Source: Hyphomicrobiales bacterium (GTDB taxonomy: Bacteria > Pseudomonadota > Alphaproteobacteria > Rhizobiales > Ancalomicrobiaceae). From it: a DNA stretch of 64,000 nucleotides. This document shows, piece by piece, positions 8,043 through 16,122 of the stretch. The notes under the pieces are model-generated. The model did no database searches and had not been told where the DNA came from. It worked only from the letters and a program-made list of their open reading frames with translations. Every line of letters begins with the position of its first letter. The first letter of the stretch is position 1. The stretch spans positions 1 through 64,000 of the forward strand of contig JAJTBO010000014.1 of assembly GCA_021286855.1 (NCBI GenBank), read 5' to 3'. Made by a program: the position numbers and the translations under genes.

Positions 8043-8885
8043 ATGACCGCCAACGCCACCGTCTCCGTCGGTTCCGGCCGCCGCCGCGTCGTCTTCGACA
8101 ACGCCGCGCCCTTCGCGCTGATCGCCGGCCCCTGCCAGATGGAGAGCCGCGACCACGCCTTCATGATCGCCGAGCGCCTCGTCCGCATCTGCGACGACGC
8201 CGGCGTGGCGCTGGTCTACAAGTCGTCCTTCGACAAGGCGAACCGCACTTCGCTTTCCGCCGCCCGCGGCGTCGGCTTGGCCACGGCGATGGAGATCTTC
8301 GCCGAGCTGAAGGCCGAATTCGGCTTTCCCGTCCTGACCGACGTCCACACCGAAGAGCACTGCGCCGAGGTCGCCGAGGTCGTCGACGTCCTGCAGATCC
8401 CGGCCTTCCTCTGCCGCCAGACCGACCTGCTCGTCGCAGCCGCGAAGACCGGCCGCACGATCAACGTCAAGAAGGGCCAGTTCCTCGCCCCCTGGGACAT
8501 GCGGAACGTGCTCGCCAAGATCGTCGACAGCGGCAATCCGAACGTGCTCTTGTGCGAGCGCGGCGCGAGCTTCGGCTACAACGCGCTCGTCTCCGACATG
8601 CGCTCGCTGCCGATCATGGCGGCGATGGGCGCGCCGGTCGTCTTCGACGCCACTCATTCGGTGCAGCAACCCGGCGGCCTCGGCGGCGCGACCGGGGGCC
8701 AGCGCGAATTCGTCGAGACGCTGGCCCGCGCCGCGGTCGCCGTCGGCGTCGCCGGCCTCTTCGTCGAGACCCATCAGGATCCCGACCGCGCCCCCTCCGA
8801 CGGCCCCAACATGGTGCCGCTCGACGACATGCCGCGGCTGCTGGCCAGGCTCACCGCCTTCGACGCCGTCGCCAAGGCGCGATGA
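8043..8885 (+). CDS. kdsA: 3-deoxy-8-phosphooctulonate synthase, metal-dependent class
   Basis: A 280-residue cytosolic TIM-barrel enzyme condensing phosphoenolpyruvate with arabinose-5-phosphate to KDO-8-phosphate. Signatures: [10 protein letters not shown] (Cys31), [44 protein letters not shown] and [18 protein letters not shown]. Cys at the GPC position, together with the later His, Glu and Asp, marks the metal-dependent class; non-metal enzymes such as E. coli KdsA have Asn there. Last gene of the kdsB-phosphatase-kdsD-kdsA operon. GAGGAAACG precedes the ATG. Confidence 0.92.
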   Translation: MTANATVSVGSGRRRVVFDNAAPFALIAGPCQMESRDHAFMIAERLVRICDDAGVALVYKSSFDKANRTSLSAARGVGLATAMEIFAELKAEFGFPVLTDVHTEEHCAEVAEVVDVLQIPAFLCRQTDLLVAAAKTGRTINVKKGQFLAPWDMRNVLAKIVDSGNPNVLLCERGASFGYNALVSDMRSLPIMAAMGAPVVFDATHSVQQPGGLGGATGGQREFVETLARAAVAVGVAGLFVETHQDPDRAPSDGPNMVPLDDMPRLLARLTAFDAVAKAR

Positions 8886-8909
8886 GCCGACGAACCCGCG
8901 TCGACCGGA

Positions 8910-9158
8910 TCAGTTCCGGGCGGCGCGGGCGGCGTCGAGCGCCGTCTTGCAGCTCGGCGAGAGATCGCCGGCATGGCCCTCGAAACAGGCGAGGATGCGA
9001 CCGCCGCCCGGACGGACGCCGTTGCACAGCCGCACGTAATCGGACCGACAGGCGTCGCGCAGAACCGACGCCTGCGCCTTCTGCGCCGGCGTCGGTTGCG
9101 CGAGCGCCGGCGACAGCGCGAGGAGAGTGAGGGCCGAGGCCACGACGAGGCTCTTCAT
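8910..9158 (-). CDS. Small secreted cysteine-rich repeat protein
   Basis: An 82-residue protein with a signal peptide (1-20, ending SPALA) and one cysteine-rich repeat: Cys37, Cys45, Cys58 and Cys70 in the pattern CRSDYVRLC, PGGGRILAC, LSPSC. This matches the short Cys-rich repeat that occurs in tandem in Golgi apparatus protein 1 and singly in many alphaproteobacterial secreted proteins of unknown role. Two periplasmic disulfides are likely. The ATG overlaps the stop of the upstream hydroxylase gene by 4 nt, so the two are probably co-translated. Confidence 0.75.
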   Translation of the reverse strand: MKSLVVASALTLLALSPALAQPTPAQKAQASVLRDACRSDYVRLCNGVRPGGGRILACFEGHAGDLSPSCKTALDAARAARN

Positions 9159-10060
9159 CTGGGAGGGATCTCCTGTTCACGGGCGGAAGCAACGGGGGCG
9201 GGAAAAGCGGGCGCGACCTCGCTCGGCGGTCCGAAGACGCCGGCGAGGCCGACGGCGATCGACGGCGCGGCTCGGAGATCCGCGATCAACCGTCGCCATT
9301 CGCCGAAGACGACCTCGACCACCGACCCGCCCGGATCGCGTCCGACGAGACCATAGACGAGCGGCTCCGCCGGCCGCTCGGCGAAAGTGCCGAACAGGCG
9401 ATCGAACACGATCAGCACGCCGCCGAAGTTGCGGTCGAGGCAATCCGGGTTCCGGGCGTGGTGGACGGCGTGATGGCGCGGCGTGTTGAGGATCGCTTCG
9501 AGCGGCCCGAGCGACGGCGCCATCTCGGTATGGACGAAGAACTGCCAGGCGAGATCGATCGCCCCCATCGTCAGCACCGCCGCCGGAGAGAAGCCGGCGA
9601 ACACCAGCGGCGCGAAGAACAGGAAATGGCCGCTGACCGCGCCGGTCCATCCGAGCCGGAGCGCCGCCGTCAGATTGAACCGCCGCGTCGAATGATGCAC
9701 GGCGTGGGTCGCCCACAGCCAGCGAACCCGATGCGTGGCGCGGTGATACCAGTAATAGACGAATTCGAAGGCCAGGAAGAGCGCGATCGCGCCCGACCAG
9801 CGCGTCGCGTCGATCGAGGCGAGACGATGCGCCCACAATTCGGCATAGACCGCGACCACCACGCCGCCCTCGGCGAAGCGCAGTCCCGCATGGCCGAGCG
9901 CGACGATCGCCGTCGCGACGAGCTCGCCGCGGTCGTGGATGCGCAGACCCCGCCGCGCCGCCGTGACGGCTTCGAGGGCGACCGCTGCTGCGGAGACGGC
10001 GAAGACGGCGAACCCCGCGGGCCCGCCCGTGACCACTTGGAACACCGCCCCGCCCTCCAC
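9155..10060 (-). CDS. Sterol desaturase / fatty acid hydroxylase family membrane protein
   Basis: A 301-residue integral membrane di-iron enzyme. The histidine clusters of the family are present: H106-xxx-H110 (YHRATH), H119-xx-HH (HAVHH), His177 (FVHTEM) and HHAVHH at 196-201. Hydrophobic segments lie near 8-32, 48-75, 88-105 and 140-180. Family members hydroxylate or desaturate lipids; relatives in alphaproteobacteria act on hopanoids, carotenoids or ornithine lipids, and the substrate cannot be told here. The C-terminus (about 255-301) is a non-conserved Ala/Pro-rich tail. Translationally coupled to the downstream Cys-rich protein gene. Confidence 0.8.
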   Translation of the reverse strand: MEGGAVFQVVTGGPAGFAVFAVSAAAVALEAVTAARRGLRIHDRGELVATAIVALGHAGLRFAEGGVVVAVYAELWAHRLASIDATRWSGAIALFLAFEFVYYWYHRATHRVRWLWATHAVHHSTRRFNLTAALRLGWTGAVSGHFLFFAPLVFAGFSPAAVLTMGAIDLAWQFFVHTEMAPSLGPLEAILNTPRHHAVHHARNPDCLDRNFGGVLIVFDRLFGTFAERPAEPLVYGLVGRDPGGSVVEVVFGEWRRLIADLRAAPSIAVGLAGVFGPPSEVAPAFPAPVASAREQEIPPR

Positions 10061-10102
10061 GAACGAACGGCGGGAGAAACGCCTCCCGCCGCCGGCGTCG
10101 TT

Positions 10103-10420
10103 TCACTGACCGTTGGTCACCGTGACCGAGCCCGACCGGGTCCGCGTATTGCCGTTCGGACCGGTGGTCGAACCCGAATAGCTGTACTGGCCCTGGCCGG
10201 TCTTGGTGACCGAACCGGAATTGGACATGGTGCGCCCGGCCGCTCCGGTGCGGTTGACGGAGCGCGAGCAGGTGCCGCCGGCGCAGCTCGCCGAAGCCGA
10301 ATAGGAGCCGGTGCCGCGGTTGCTGGAGACGGTGCCGTTGCGCTGGAACGCCTGGGCGTCGGCGACGCCGGCGAAGATCATCGAAACGGCGGCGAGCGAC
10401 ATCAGGGAAAGGGTCTTCAT
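10103..10420 (-). CDS. Secreted Ser/Gly/Thr-rich low-complexity protein
   Basis: A 105-residue protein with a signal peptide (1-22, ending GVADA) and a mature part built from short Ser/Gly/Thr/Asn-rich near-repeats (SNRGTGSYSAS, MSNSGSVTKTGQGQYSYSG, RSGSVTVTNG). Two cysteines (CAGGTC) can form a disulfide. The pattern suggests a beta-rich exported or surface protein; no function is recognised. The ATG at 10420 has GAGGAGAT upstream. It lies 42 nt upstream of the hydroxylase gene on the same strand and is divergent from the response regulator. Confidence 0.65.
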   Translation of the reverse strand: MKTLSLMSLAAVSMIFAGVADAQAFQRNGTVSSNRGTGSYSASASCAGGTCSRSVNRTGAAGRTMSNSGSVTKTGQGQYSYSGSTTGPNGNTRTRSGSVTVTNGQ

Positions 10421-10605
10421 CTGCGATCTCCTCGCGCCGAGCCCCCGGAGTGACCTCCTCCGGCGTCGCCTCGGCGTCTTGCGATGGAGCGAGAATGGGT
10501 TGCGCTCTTTGTCGGTCGATGACGAAATCGCTCCCGAACGTAACGTTTTGTAACGACGCACGATCGACCCTTGCCCGCGCCCGACCTCGAACGGATCATC
10601 GCCCC

Positions 10606-11334
10606 ATGACGGACCGCAGCCTCCTCGTCGTCGAGGACGACGACGACATCCGCGATCTCCTGACCACCTTTCTCCAACGCGAGGGCTTCTCGGTGAGGAG
10701 CGCCGGCGACGCCGCCGAAATGGACCGCAGTCTCGCCGAGGCGACGCCCGACCTCGTCGTGCTCGACCTGATGCTGCCCGGCGAGGACGGCCTGTCGATC
10801 TGTCGCCGGCTGCGCGCCGCCGGACCGATGCCGATCCTGATGCTGACCGCGCGCAACGCCGCCGTCGACCGGATCGTCGGCCTCGAGATGGGCGCCGACG
10901 ACTATCTCGGCAAACCCTTCGAGCCGCGCGAGCTGCTCGCCCGGATCCGCGCCCTGTTCCGCCGCATCGACGCCGAGCGCGCGATCGCCGGCGACGGCCG
11001 CGCCCTCCTCTTCGAAGGGTTCCGGCTCGATCTCGACGCCCGCACGCTCGCCGTCGCGACCGACGGGCCCGCGTCGTCGACCTCGGTGTCGTTGACCTCG
11101 GCCGAATTCGATCTCCTGGTCTGTCTGGTCGAGCGCCCCGGCCGCGTCCTGTCGCGCGACCAGCTGCTCGATTGGACCCGTGGCCGCATCGCCGACCCGC
11201 TCGACCGGACCATCGACGTGTCGATCTCCCGCCTGCGCCGCAAGCTCGCCGAGGCGAGACCCGGCGCCGACCGCCTGATCGCCACCATCCGCAACGGCGG
11301 CTACCAGTTCACCGCCAAGGTGACGCGCTCATGA
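10606..11334 (+). CDS. OmpR-family response regulator
   Basis: A 242-residue DNA-binding response regulator. The receiver domain (1-118) has the acidic pocket EDDDD (10-14), the phosphoacceptor Asp54 (VVLDLMLPGEDG), a conserved Thr in LTARNA and Lys in LGKPFEP. The winged helix (about 135-240) ends TIRNGGYQF, typical of OmpR-like proteins. The ATG at 10606 begins the receiver domain directly. It pairs with the sensor kinase 17 nt downstream. The plan resembles OmpR/EnvZ-type pairs; no target is visible. Confidence 0.88.
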   Translation: MTDRSLLVVEDDDDIRDLLTTFLQREGFSVRSAGDAAEMDRSLAEATPDLVVLDLMLPGEDGLSICRRLRAAGPMPILMLTARNAAVDRIVGLEMGADDYLGKPFEPRELLARIRALFRRIDAERAIAGDGRALLFEGFRLDLDARTLAVATDGPASSTSVSLTSAEFDLLVCLVERPGRVLSRDQLLDWTRGRIADPLDRTIDVSISRLRRKLAEARPGADRLIATIRNGGYQFTAKVTRS

Positions 11335-11358
11335 AACCGGTGACGCGAACATGAAACC
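11319..11358 (+). repeat. 20-nt tandem duplication spanning the regulator stop and kinase start
   Basis: Two 20-nt units (11319-11338 and 11339-11358) differ only at two positions (ctc versus aac before ATG). Each contains GGTGACGCG and ATGAAACC. The duplication gives two ATGs: the first (11331) overlaps the regulator stop and opens only a seven-codon frame that ends at the second ATG (11351), the real kinase start. Confidence 0.85.
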
Positions 11359-12688
11359 TCGGATCGGCCTCGCCTGGCGGCTCGCTCTGATCGTCGTCGC
11401 CGCTCTCGTGCTCGTCCAACTCGCCGCCGTCGCGGCCTATGTGGTCGAACGCCGCGACGCCGGCCGCCCCGGCCTCGGCCCCCGACTGCCCGAGCAGATC
11501 GCCGCCCTGGTGCGTCTCGCCGATCGCGCCCCCGCCGAGGTGCGCCGCGACATCGAAGCCGCCGCCGCCGCCTCCGGCGTCCGGGTGGTGATCGGGGAGA
11601 CGGACATGCCGCCCGCCGCTGAGGAAGGGCGCGAATTCGCCCTGTTCGAGACCCTGGTGCGGCGCGCCCTCGACGATTTCGACCGTCCGGTTCGGGTGGC
11701 GTTGGCGCGCGGCCTCGGCCCGGCCGGATCCTTCGCCGGACGCGGAACCCATGTGCGCGTGATGGTGCCGCTCGCCGGCGGCGGCGTCCTCGACTTCACC
11801 GCCGGCGGCGAGATCACCGCCCGCCTCCTCGGCCTCCCGGTCGGCCTCCTCGCCGGGCTCTTCGGCATGATCGTCGCGCTCGTAGCGGTTCTCGCTGTGA
11901 CCCGCGAGACCGCGCCGCTCGTCCGTCTCGCCCAGGCCGTCGACGACTTCGGCCACGATCTCGCGCCGCGGTCGATCGAGGAGAGCGGCGCGCCGGAGGT
12001 GCGCCGGCTCGGCCGGGCGATCGAGCGGATGCAGGCCCGCATCGTCACGCTGGTGGAGAGCCGCACCCTGCTGCTCGGCGCCATCGCCCACGACCTCGGC
12101 ACCGCCATGACCCGCCTGCGGCTGCGGCTCGAACTGATCGATCCCGGCCCGATGCGCGATCGCGCCGTCGCCGATCTCGGCGACATGGCGCGGCTCGTCG
12201 ACGACGGCCTCGCCTTCGCCCGCTCGACCTCCGACACCGACCGCGCCCGCATCGATCTCGCGGCGCTCGCGGCGAACGTGATCGGCGAACGCGCCGACCT
12301 CGGCGCGCCGGTCCGCCTCGGCGCGACGCCGCCGGCCGCGCCGATCCTGGGGTCCGAGATCGGCCTGAAGCGGCTCCTCGGCAATCTCGTCGACAACGCC
12401 CTGCGCTACGCCGGCGACGCCGAGATCTCTATCGCCCGCGCAGGCGCGGAGTGGCGCGTCGCCGTCGCCGACCACGGTCCCGGCGTCGCCGAGGCCGACC
12501 GGCGCCGCATCTTCGAGCCCTACGTCCGGCTCGAGACCTCGCGCAATCGCAAGACCGGCGGCACCGGCCTCGGCCTCGCCATCGCCGAGCAGATCGCCCA
12601 TGCCCATGGCGGCGCGATCGACGTCGTCGATCGCCCGGACGGCGTCCCCGGCGCCGTCTTCGTCCTGCGCCTGCCGGCGACCGCCTGA
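11351..12688 (+). CDS. EnvZ-like sensor histidine kinase
   Basis: A 445-residue inner-membrane sensor kinase partnered with the preceding regulator. TM1 (about 9-30), a periplasmic domain (about 31-158), TM2 (about 159-183), HAMP (about 184-236), dimerisation domain with phosphorylated His247 (LGAIAHDLGTAMTRLRLRLE), and a catalytic domain with N-box NLVDNALRYA, G1 DHGPGV and G2 GGTGLGLAIA. The H-box with Asp after His and few acidic residues resembles EnvZ. The ligand is unknown. The ATG at 11351 overlaps the stop of a seven-codon frame made by a 20-nt duplication. Confidence 0.87.
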   Translation: MKPRIGLAWRLALIVVAALVLVQLAAVAAYVVERRDAGRPGLGPRLPEQIAALVRLADRAPAEVRRDIEAAAAASGVRVVIGETDMPPAAEEGREFALFETLVRRALDDFDRPVRVALARGLGPAGSFAGRGTHVRVMVPLAGGGVLDFTAGGEITARLLGLPVGLLAGLFGMIVALVAVLAVTRETAPLVRLAQAVDDFGHDLAPRSIEESGAPEVRRLGRAIERMQARIVTLVESRTLLLGAIAHDLGTAMTRLRLRLELIDPGPMRDRAVADLGDMARLVDDGLAFARSTSDTDRARIDLAALAANVIGERADLGAPVRLGATPPAAPILGSEIGLKRLLGNLVDNALRYAGDAEISIARAGAEWRVAVADHGPGVAEADRRRIFEPYVRLETSRNRKTGGTGLGLAIAEQIAHAHGGAIDVVDRPDGVPGAVFVLRLPATA

Positions 12689-12708
12689 CCGGCTCTGCGA
12701 AAACGCCG

Positions 12709-12738
12709 ACGAGGCCCGCCGGGGGGAGCGGGCCTCGT
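12709..12738. terminator. Hairpin between convergent kinase and His-rich protein genes
   Basis: A stem formed by ACGAGGCCCG and CGGGCCTCGT around a G-rich loop, placed 20 nt after the kinase stop and 47 nt after the stop of the minus-strand His-rich gene. It lacks a clear T-run on either strand, so it may act as a bidirectional attenuator or 3'-end stabiliser. A close relative lies at 13222-13250, after the second gene copy. Confidence 0.55.
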
Positions 12739-12785
12739 GGATCGAGCGCGGAGGGGACGGGCGGCGGGAAGGGGGGATCCCGATT

Positions 12786-13061
12786 TCACCAGCGGCAGAC
12801 GCGGCGGGTGACGACCTCGCCCCAACGATTGACGCGCTCGACATAGACGCAACGCGGCTCCGGATCTTCGTAGGACCGCTGCGAGGCGATCGCCGAGCCG
12901 ATGATCAGGCCGGCCGCGAGGCCGCCGACGCCCCAGGCGCCGTGATGATGATGGTGCGGATGCGGGAAGGGCGGGGGAGCGGCGGTGGCGGAGCCGACGG
13001 AGGCGACGGCGACGGTGGTGGCGACGAGGGCGGCGGCGAAGAGCTTGCGGGCGGTGGTCAT
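12786..13061 (-). CDS. Secreted His-rich Gly-zipper protein, copy 1
   Basis: A 91-residue protein with a signal peptide (1-28, ending SATAA), a His-rich mature start (PHPHHHHHG), a Gly/Ala-rich segment (GVGGLAAGLIIGSAIA) that could cross or associate with a membrane, and a C-terminal domain with two cysteines (CVYVERVNRWGEVVTRRVC). Similar short proteins are common in Rhizobiales and lack a known role; the His cluster may bind metal. The protein is identical to copy 2 at 13287-13562. AAGGAG precedes the ATG. Confidence 0.75.
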   Translation of the reverse strand: MTTARKLFAAALVATTVAVASVGSATAAPPPFPHPHHHHHGAWGVGGLAAGLIIGSAIASQRSYEDPEPRCVYVERVNRWGEVVTRRVCRW

Positions 13062-13125
13062 GAGCGGTCTCCTTCGGGGGGTCGCGAAGGCGTCGTTCCC
13101 GCCTTCCTGATCATGGGTCGCGCCG
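12786..13125 (-). repeat. 340-bp direct repeat, copy 1
   Basis: Direct repeat of 340 bp whose second copy is 13287-13626 (offset exactly 501). By eye only three mismatches occur (12825, 12843, 12852), all A to G and all at silent codon positions. The unit holds a whole gene plus its ribosome-binding site and about 60 bp upstream. Confidence 0.9.
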
Positions 13126-13221
13126 CGGTGGATTTCGGTTCAGCCCGGTCGTCGATTTTTTCGCCGCGCCGCGCCTTTCCAATTTGCCGTCGAACTATTT
13201 CGCTGCAGCCGTCGAAACGCG

Positions 13222-13250
13222 ACGAGGCCCGCCGGAGAGGCGGGCCTCGT
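13222..13250 (-). terminator. Hairpin downstream of His-rich protein copy 2
   Basis: Perfect stem ACGAGGCCCGCC / GGCGGGCCTCGT with a short loop, starting 37 nt after the stop of copy 2. The stem is nearly the same as at 12709-12738, so the ancestral duplication probably included the 3' hairpin. There is no strong T-run; factor-independent termination is plausible but not certain. Confidence 0.55.
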
Positions 13251-13286
13251 GGATCGGGAAGCGAAGAGGTCGGCGGTCGGGCCGGA

Positions 13287-13562
13287 TCACCAGCGGCAGA
13301 CGCGGCGGGTGACGACCTCGCCCCAGCGATTGACGCGCTCGACGTAGACGCAGCGCGGCTCCGGATCTTCGTAGGACCGCTGCGAGGCGATCGCCGAGCC
13401 GATGATCAGGCCGGCCGCGAGGCCGCCGACGCCCCAGGCGCCGTGATGATGATGGTGCGGATGCGGGAAGGGCGGGGGAGCGGCGGTGGCGGAGCCGACG
13501 GAGGCGACGGCGACGGTGGTGGCGACGAGGGCGGCGGCGAAGAGCTTGCGGGCGGTGGTCAT
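13287..13562 (-). CDS. Secreted His-rich Gly-zipper protein, copy 2
   Basis: A 91-residue protein identical in sequence to copy 1 (12786-13061): signal peptide, HPHHHHHG cluster, Gly-zipper-like segment and a two-cysteine C-terminal domain. Three silent differences separate the genes. It is upstream of copy 1 on the same strand and has its own ribosome-binding site and 3' hairpin. Near identity implies a recent duplication or ongoing gene conversion, possibly favoured for dosage. Confidence 0.75.
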   Translation of the reverse strand: MTTARKLFAAALVATTVAVASVGSATAAPPPFPHPHHHHHGAWGVGGLAAGLIIGSAIASQRSYEDPEPRCVYVERVNRWGEVVTRRVCRW

Positions 13563-13626
13563 GAGCGGTCTCCTTCGGGGGGTCGCGAAGGCGTCGTTCC
13601 CGCCTTCCTGATCATGGGTCGCGCCG
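13287..13626 (-). repeat. 340-bp direct repeat, copy 2
   Basis: Second copy of the repeat starting at 12786. The boundaries are sharp: the two copies diverge immediately after CGCGCCG upstream of the gene and immediately after the stop codon. The region 13126-13286 between copies is unrelated AT-richer spacer plus the hairpin. Confidence 0.9.
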
Positions 13627-13754
13627 AGCCGCGATCCGGTTCACCCCTCGCCGAAGATTTTTCGGATGGTCTTTCGACCGATCGCGGCCGCTTGGAACGC
13701 GCGAAGGCCTCCGCCCTCGCCGAGGGTCGGAGACCTCGTGTCTCCGGCGAAGGA

Positions 13755-15416
13755 TCACCGCAGCCGCGCCAGCGCCGCCTCGGCGTCGATCAGACCCGCG
13801 CCGAACACCGGATCGCGGCCGGGCGCGCCGAGATCGACCGCCGTCTCGCCGATGAGGCGGGCGACCTCGTCCGGCCGCAATTCGGGCCGCCGTTCGAGGA
13901 GCAGCGCGACGACGCCGGCCACTTCCGCCGTCGCCACCGACGTTCCGCTGGTCAGGTCGTAACCGCCCTTCGGCGTCGGCACCAACACGTCGACGCCGGG
14001 CGCCGTCACCGCGACGTGCCGACCGCGCACCGCCTGCGGCAGGATCCGATCGTCCGGATCGCTCGCCGTCACCGCCACCACCCCGGCGTCCGCGGCCGGA
14101 AACAGCGGCTCGGACTTCGGGCCGGCGTTGCCCGCGGCGGCGACCAGCACCACGCCCTTGGCCCGCGCCGCGGCGAGCGCCCGTGCGAGAACGCCGCTGC
14201 CCGGCCCTGCGAAACTCATCGAGACGACGCGCGCCTCGTGTTCGACCGCCCAGTCGAGACAGGCGACGACCTCGTAGGTCGCCCCGCGCGCCGTCCCGTC
14301 CGCGCCGGGCGGGCCGAAGGCCCGCGCCGCCAACACCCGCGCCGCCGGAGCCGCGCCGGCGAGCCGCAACCGCGCCGCGGCCGCCCCCGCCATCGCCGTG
14401 CCGTGCGCGCCGGGGCTCGGATCGACGCCGGGAAGCGCGTCGAACGTCGCCTCGATCGCGCCGGCGAGCTCGGGATGCGCGCCGTCGGCGGCCGTGTCGA
14501 TCACCGCGACGCGAACGCCGCGCCCCGACGCCCGCGCATGCGCCGCGCCGAGATGGATCCGCTCGCCGCCCCATTGGCCGGGCAGCGGCGCGGCTTCGGC
14601 GACGGGCGTCGTCGCCGCCGCCGCCGTCGCGCTCGCCGGCGCGGCCTCTTCGACGGCCGGAGACGTCGCGACGGGCGTCGCCGTTTCGCTCGGCGTCGCC
14701 GGGACCGCGTTCGGCGTCGGCGGGACGGCCTCGCCGGAGGCCGCGGGAACGCCCTCCTCCTGCAACGTGTAGACCCAGTTCGGCTCGGCGTGCGCGATCG
14801 TCCGCTCGCGCTGCAGACGGCGCAACGTCGCCGCGACCGACTGATTGCCGCGGGTCCGCAGCCGATACAACGTCGTGTCGATCAACCGGATCGGCCGGCT
14901 GTCGACGACGGCGAGATCGCGGCGGCGCGCGATCGCCTCGATCGAGCCGCCCTCGCGCAGCTCGACCAGGATCTCGCCGGGCATGAACCTCGTCTCGGAG
15001 GGCGGCGGCACGGTGATGGCGGGCGTCGGCGCGGCCGTCGCCACCGGCGTGCGCTTCTTCGGCGGCGCGTCCCCGCTGCGGGTCCGAGGCTTAATCGGCG
15101 CATCCTCGTCGGGTTCGACGGTCCGACGGCGACGCGGCGGCGGCGCATCCTCCTCGGCGCGCGATCGCGCCATTCCCTGACCGATCAACAGGCCGAGGCC
15201 GACGCCGATCCCGATCGCCGTCCCCACGCCGACGCCGCCGCCGCCACGCCGCGTCGGCCGATAGACGTCGCCGGACGGCGTCTGCCCGCGATAGGCGGTC
15301 TGAGCGGAAACCTCCGTCGCCGGAACCGTGACGGCGAGCGCCACCGCCAGCGCGGCGCGCGCCCAGCGCCGGCGCGGCCGGCTCGTCACCCGAATGTCCT
15401 CTGCGATCGCCCTCAT
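13755..15416 (-). CDS. S8 (subtilisin-like) serine protease of a sigma/anti-sigma operon
   Basis: A 553-residue exported protease. A signal peptide (about 18-39) precedes a Gly-zipper hydrophobic segment (58-82), a charged Pro-rich linker, and an I9-like propeptide domain (about 147-218: GEILVELRE to TIAHAEPNWVY). An Ala/Pro/Thr linker (219-280) leads to the peptidase domain (281-553) with Asp307 (AVIDTAADGAHPEL), His338 (GAHGTAMAG), oxyanion Asn430 (AAGNAG) and Ser493 (SGTSVATAEVAG). It follows the anti-sigma gene by 37 nt and belongs to the same minus-strand operon, suggesting that it takes part in sigma control or is its main output. Confidence 0.88.
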   Translation of the reverse strand: MRAIAEDIRVTSRPRRRWARAALAVALAVTVPATEVSAQTAYRGQTPSGDVYRPTRRGGGGVGVGTAIGIGVGLGLLIGQGMARSRAEEDAPPPRRRRTVEPDEDAPIKPRTRSGDAPPKKRTPVATAAPTPAITVPPPSETRFMPGEILVELREGGSIEAIARRRDLAVVDSRPIRLIDTTLYRLRTRGNQSVAATLRRLQRERTIAHAEPNWVYTLQEEGVPAASGEAVPPTPNAVPATPSETATPVATSPAVEEAAPASATAAAATTPVAEAAPLPGQWGGERIHLGAAHARASGRGVRVAVIDTAADGAHPELAGAIEATFDALPGVDPSPGAHGTAMAGAAAARLRLAGAAPAARVLAARAFGPPGADGTARGATYEVVACLDWAVEHEARVVSMSFAGPGSGVLARALAAARAKGVVLVAAAGNAGPKSEPLFPAADAGVVAVTASDPDDRILPQAVRGRHVAVTAPGVDVLVPTPKGGYDLTSGTSVATAEVAGVVALLLERRPELRPDEVARLIGETAVDLGAPGRDPVFGAGLIDAEAALARLR

Positions 15417-15453
15417 CGCCGGTCCTCCTCCGGTTCGCCGCGGGCCCGCCCGC

Positions 15454-16122
15454 TCAGGGCGAGGCCTGGACGAAACTCACGATCTTCGTCTCGCTCTTCA
15501 TCCGCTCGGCGACCGCCGCCGCGTCCGTCCCCTCGGCGAGCCGCAGCCGGAAGAAGCCGTTCGCCTTCGGCCCCTCGGCGAGGCTCGCGCCGTGCCGCTT
15601 CAGAAAGGCCGTCAGATCCGCCATCCGGAGGTCGGGCGCGAAGGCGACGAGCACCGTCGGTCCGCTCGCCGCCGGCTCGCCCTGCGACGCGGTCTGGAAC
15701 CCGCCGCCCGAGCCTTCGCCGACGACGCCGCCGATCACCGCCGCCTGCACGACGACGAGCGCCAGCGCCGCCGCCGTGGCGTAGGCGAGCCGGCGCGGCG
15801 CCAGCGCGGCGATCGCCTCGCCGATCCGCTCCACGAGGCTCCGCTTCGCGATCGCGATCGCCGACGCCCGTTTCGGTTCGGCGGCGATCCCCGCCATCAG
15901 CGCCTCGAAGGCGCGCGACGAGGACGGCGTGACCTGCTCGTTGGCGAAGATCGTCTCCGCCATCTCCTCGCGCACCAGCTCCAGCCGCCGCGCGAGTTCG
16001 CCATCGGCCGTCAGAGCGGCCTCGACGCGACGGCGATCGGCCGGCGCGAGGCGGCCGTTGGCGTACCAGGGCAGGAGATCCTCGATCTCGCTGCGGGCTT
16101 CGTTCGCACGGCTCGTGGTCAT
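15454..16122 (-). CDS. Membrane anti-sigma factor with I9-like periplasmic domain
   Basis: A 222-residue single-pass membrane protein. The N-terminal cytoplasmic part (about 8-65, LLPWYANGRLAPADRRRVEAAL) resembles anti-sigma domains of the zf-HC2 class without the zinc ligands. One transmembrane helix spans about 112-134. The C-terminal periplasmic part (155-222) reads TVLVAFAPD, a helix LTAFLKRHGASL, GFFRLRLAEGT, a second helix and a final strand KIVSFVQASP, which is the beta-alpha-beta-beta-alpha-beta order of peptidase I9 propeptides and resembles residues 147-215 of the neighbouring protease. ATG at 16122 overlaps the sigma stop (ATGA); a TTG at 16128 is less likely. Confidence 0.78.
   Translation of the reverse strand: MTTSRANEARSEIEDLLPWYANGRLAPADRRRVEAALTADGELARRLELVREEMAETIFANEQVTPSSSRAFEALMAGIAAEPKRASAIAIAKRSLVERIGEAIAALAPRRLAYATAAALALVVVQAAVIGGVVGEGSGGGFQTASQGEPAASGPTVLVAFAPDLRMADLTAFLKRHGASLAEGPKANGFFRLRLAEGTDAAAVAERMKSETKIVSFVQASP

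Noticed and set aside
6588-8774. A minus-strand open frame of 728 codons
   Set aside because: It is antisense to kdsD and kdsA, which have full motif support.
12600-15932. A plus-strand open frame of 1110 codons
   Set aside because: It runs opposite the His-rich genes and the S8 protease, is Arg/Gly/Pro-rich and has no domain. Long antisense frames are expected in 70% GC DNA.
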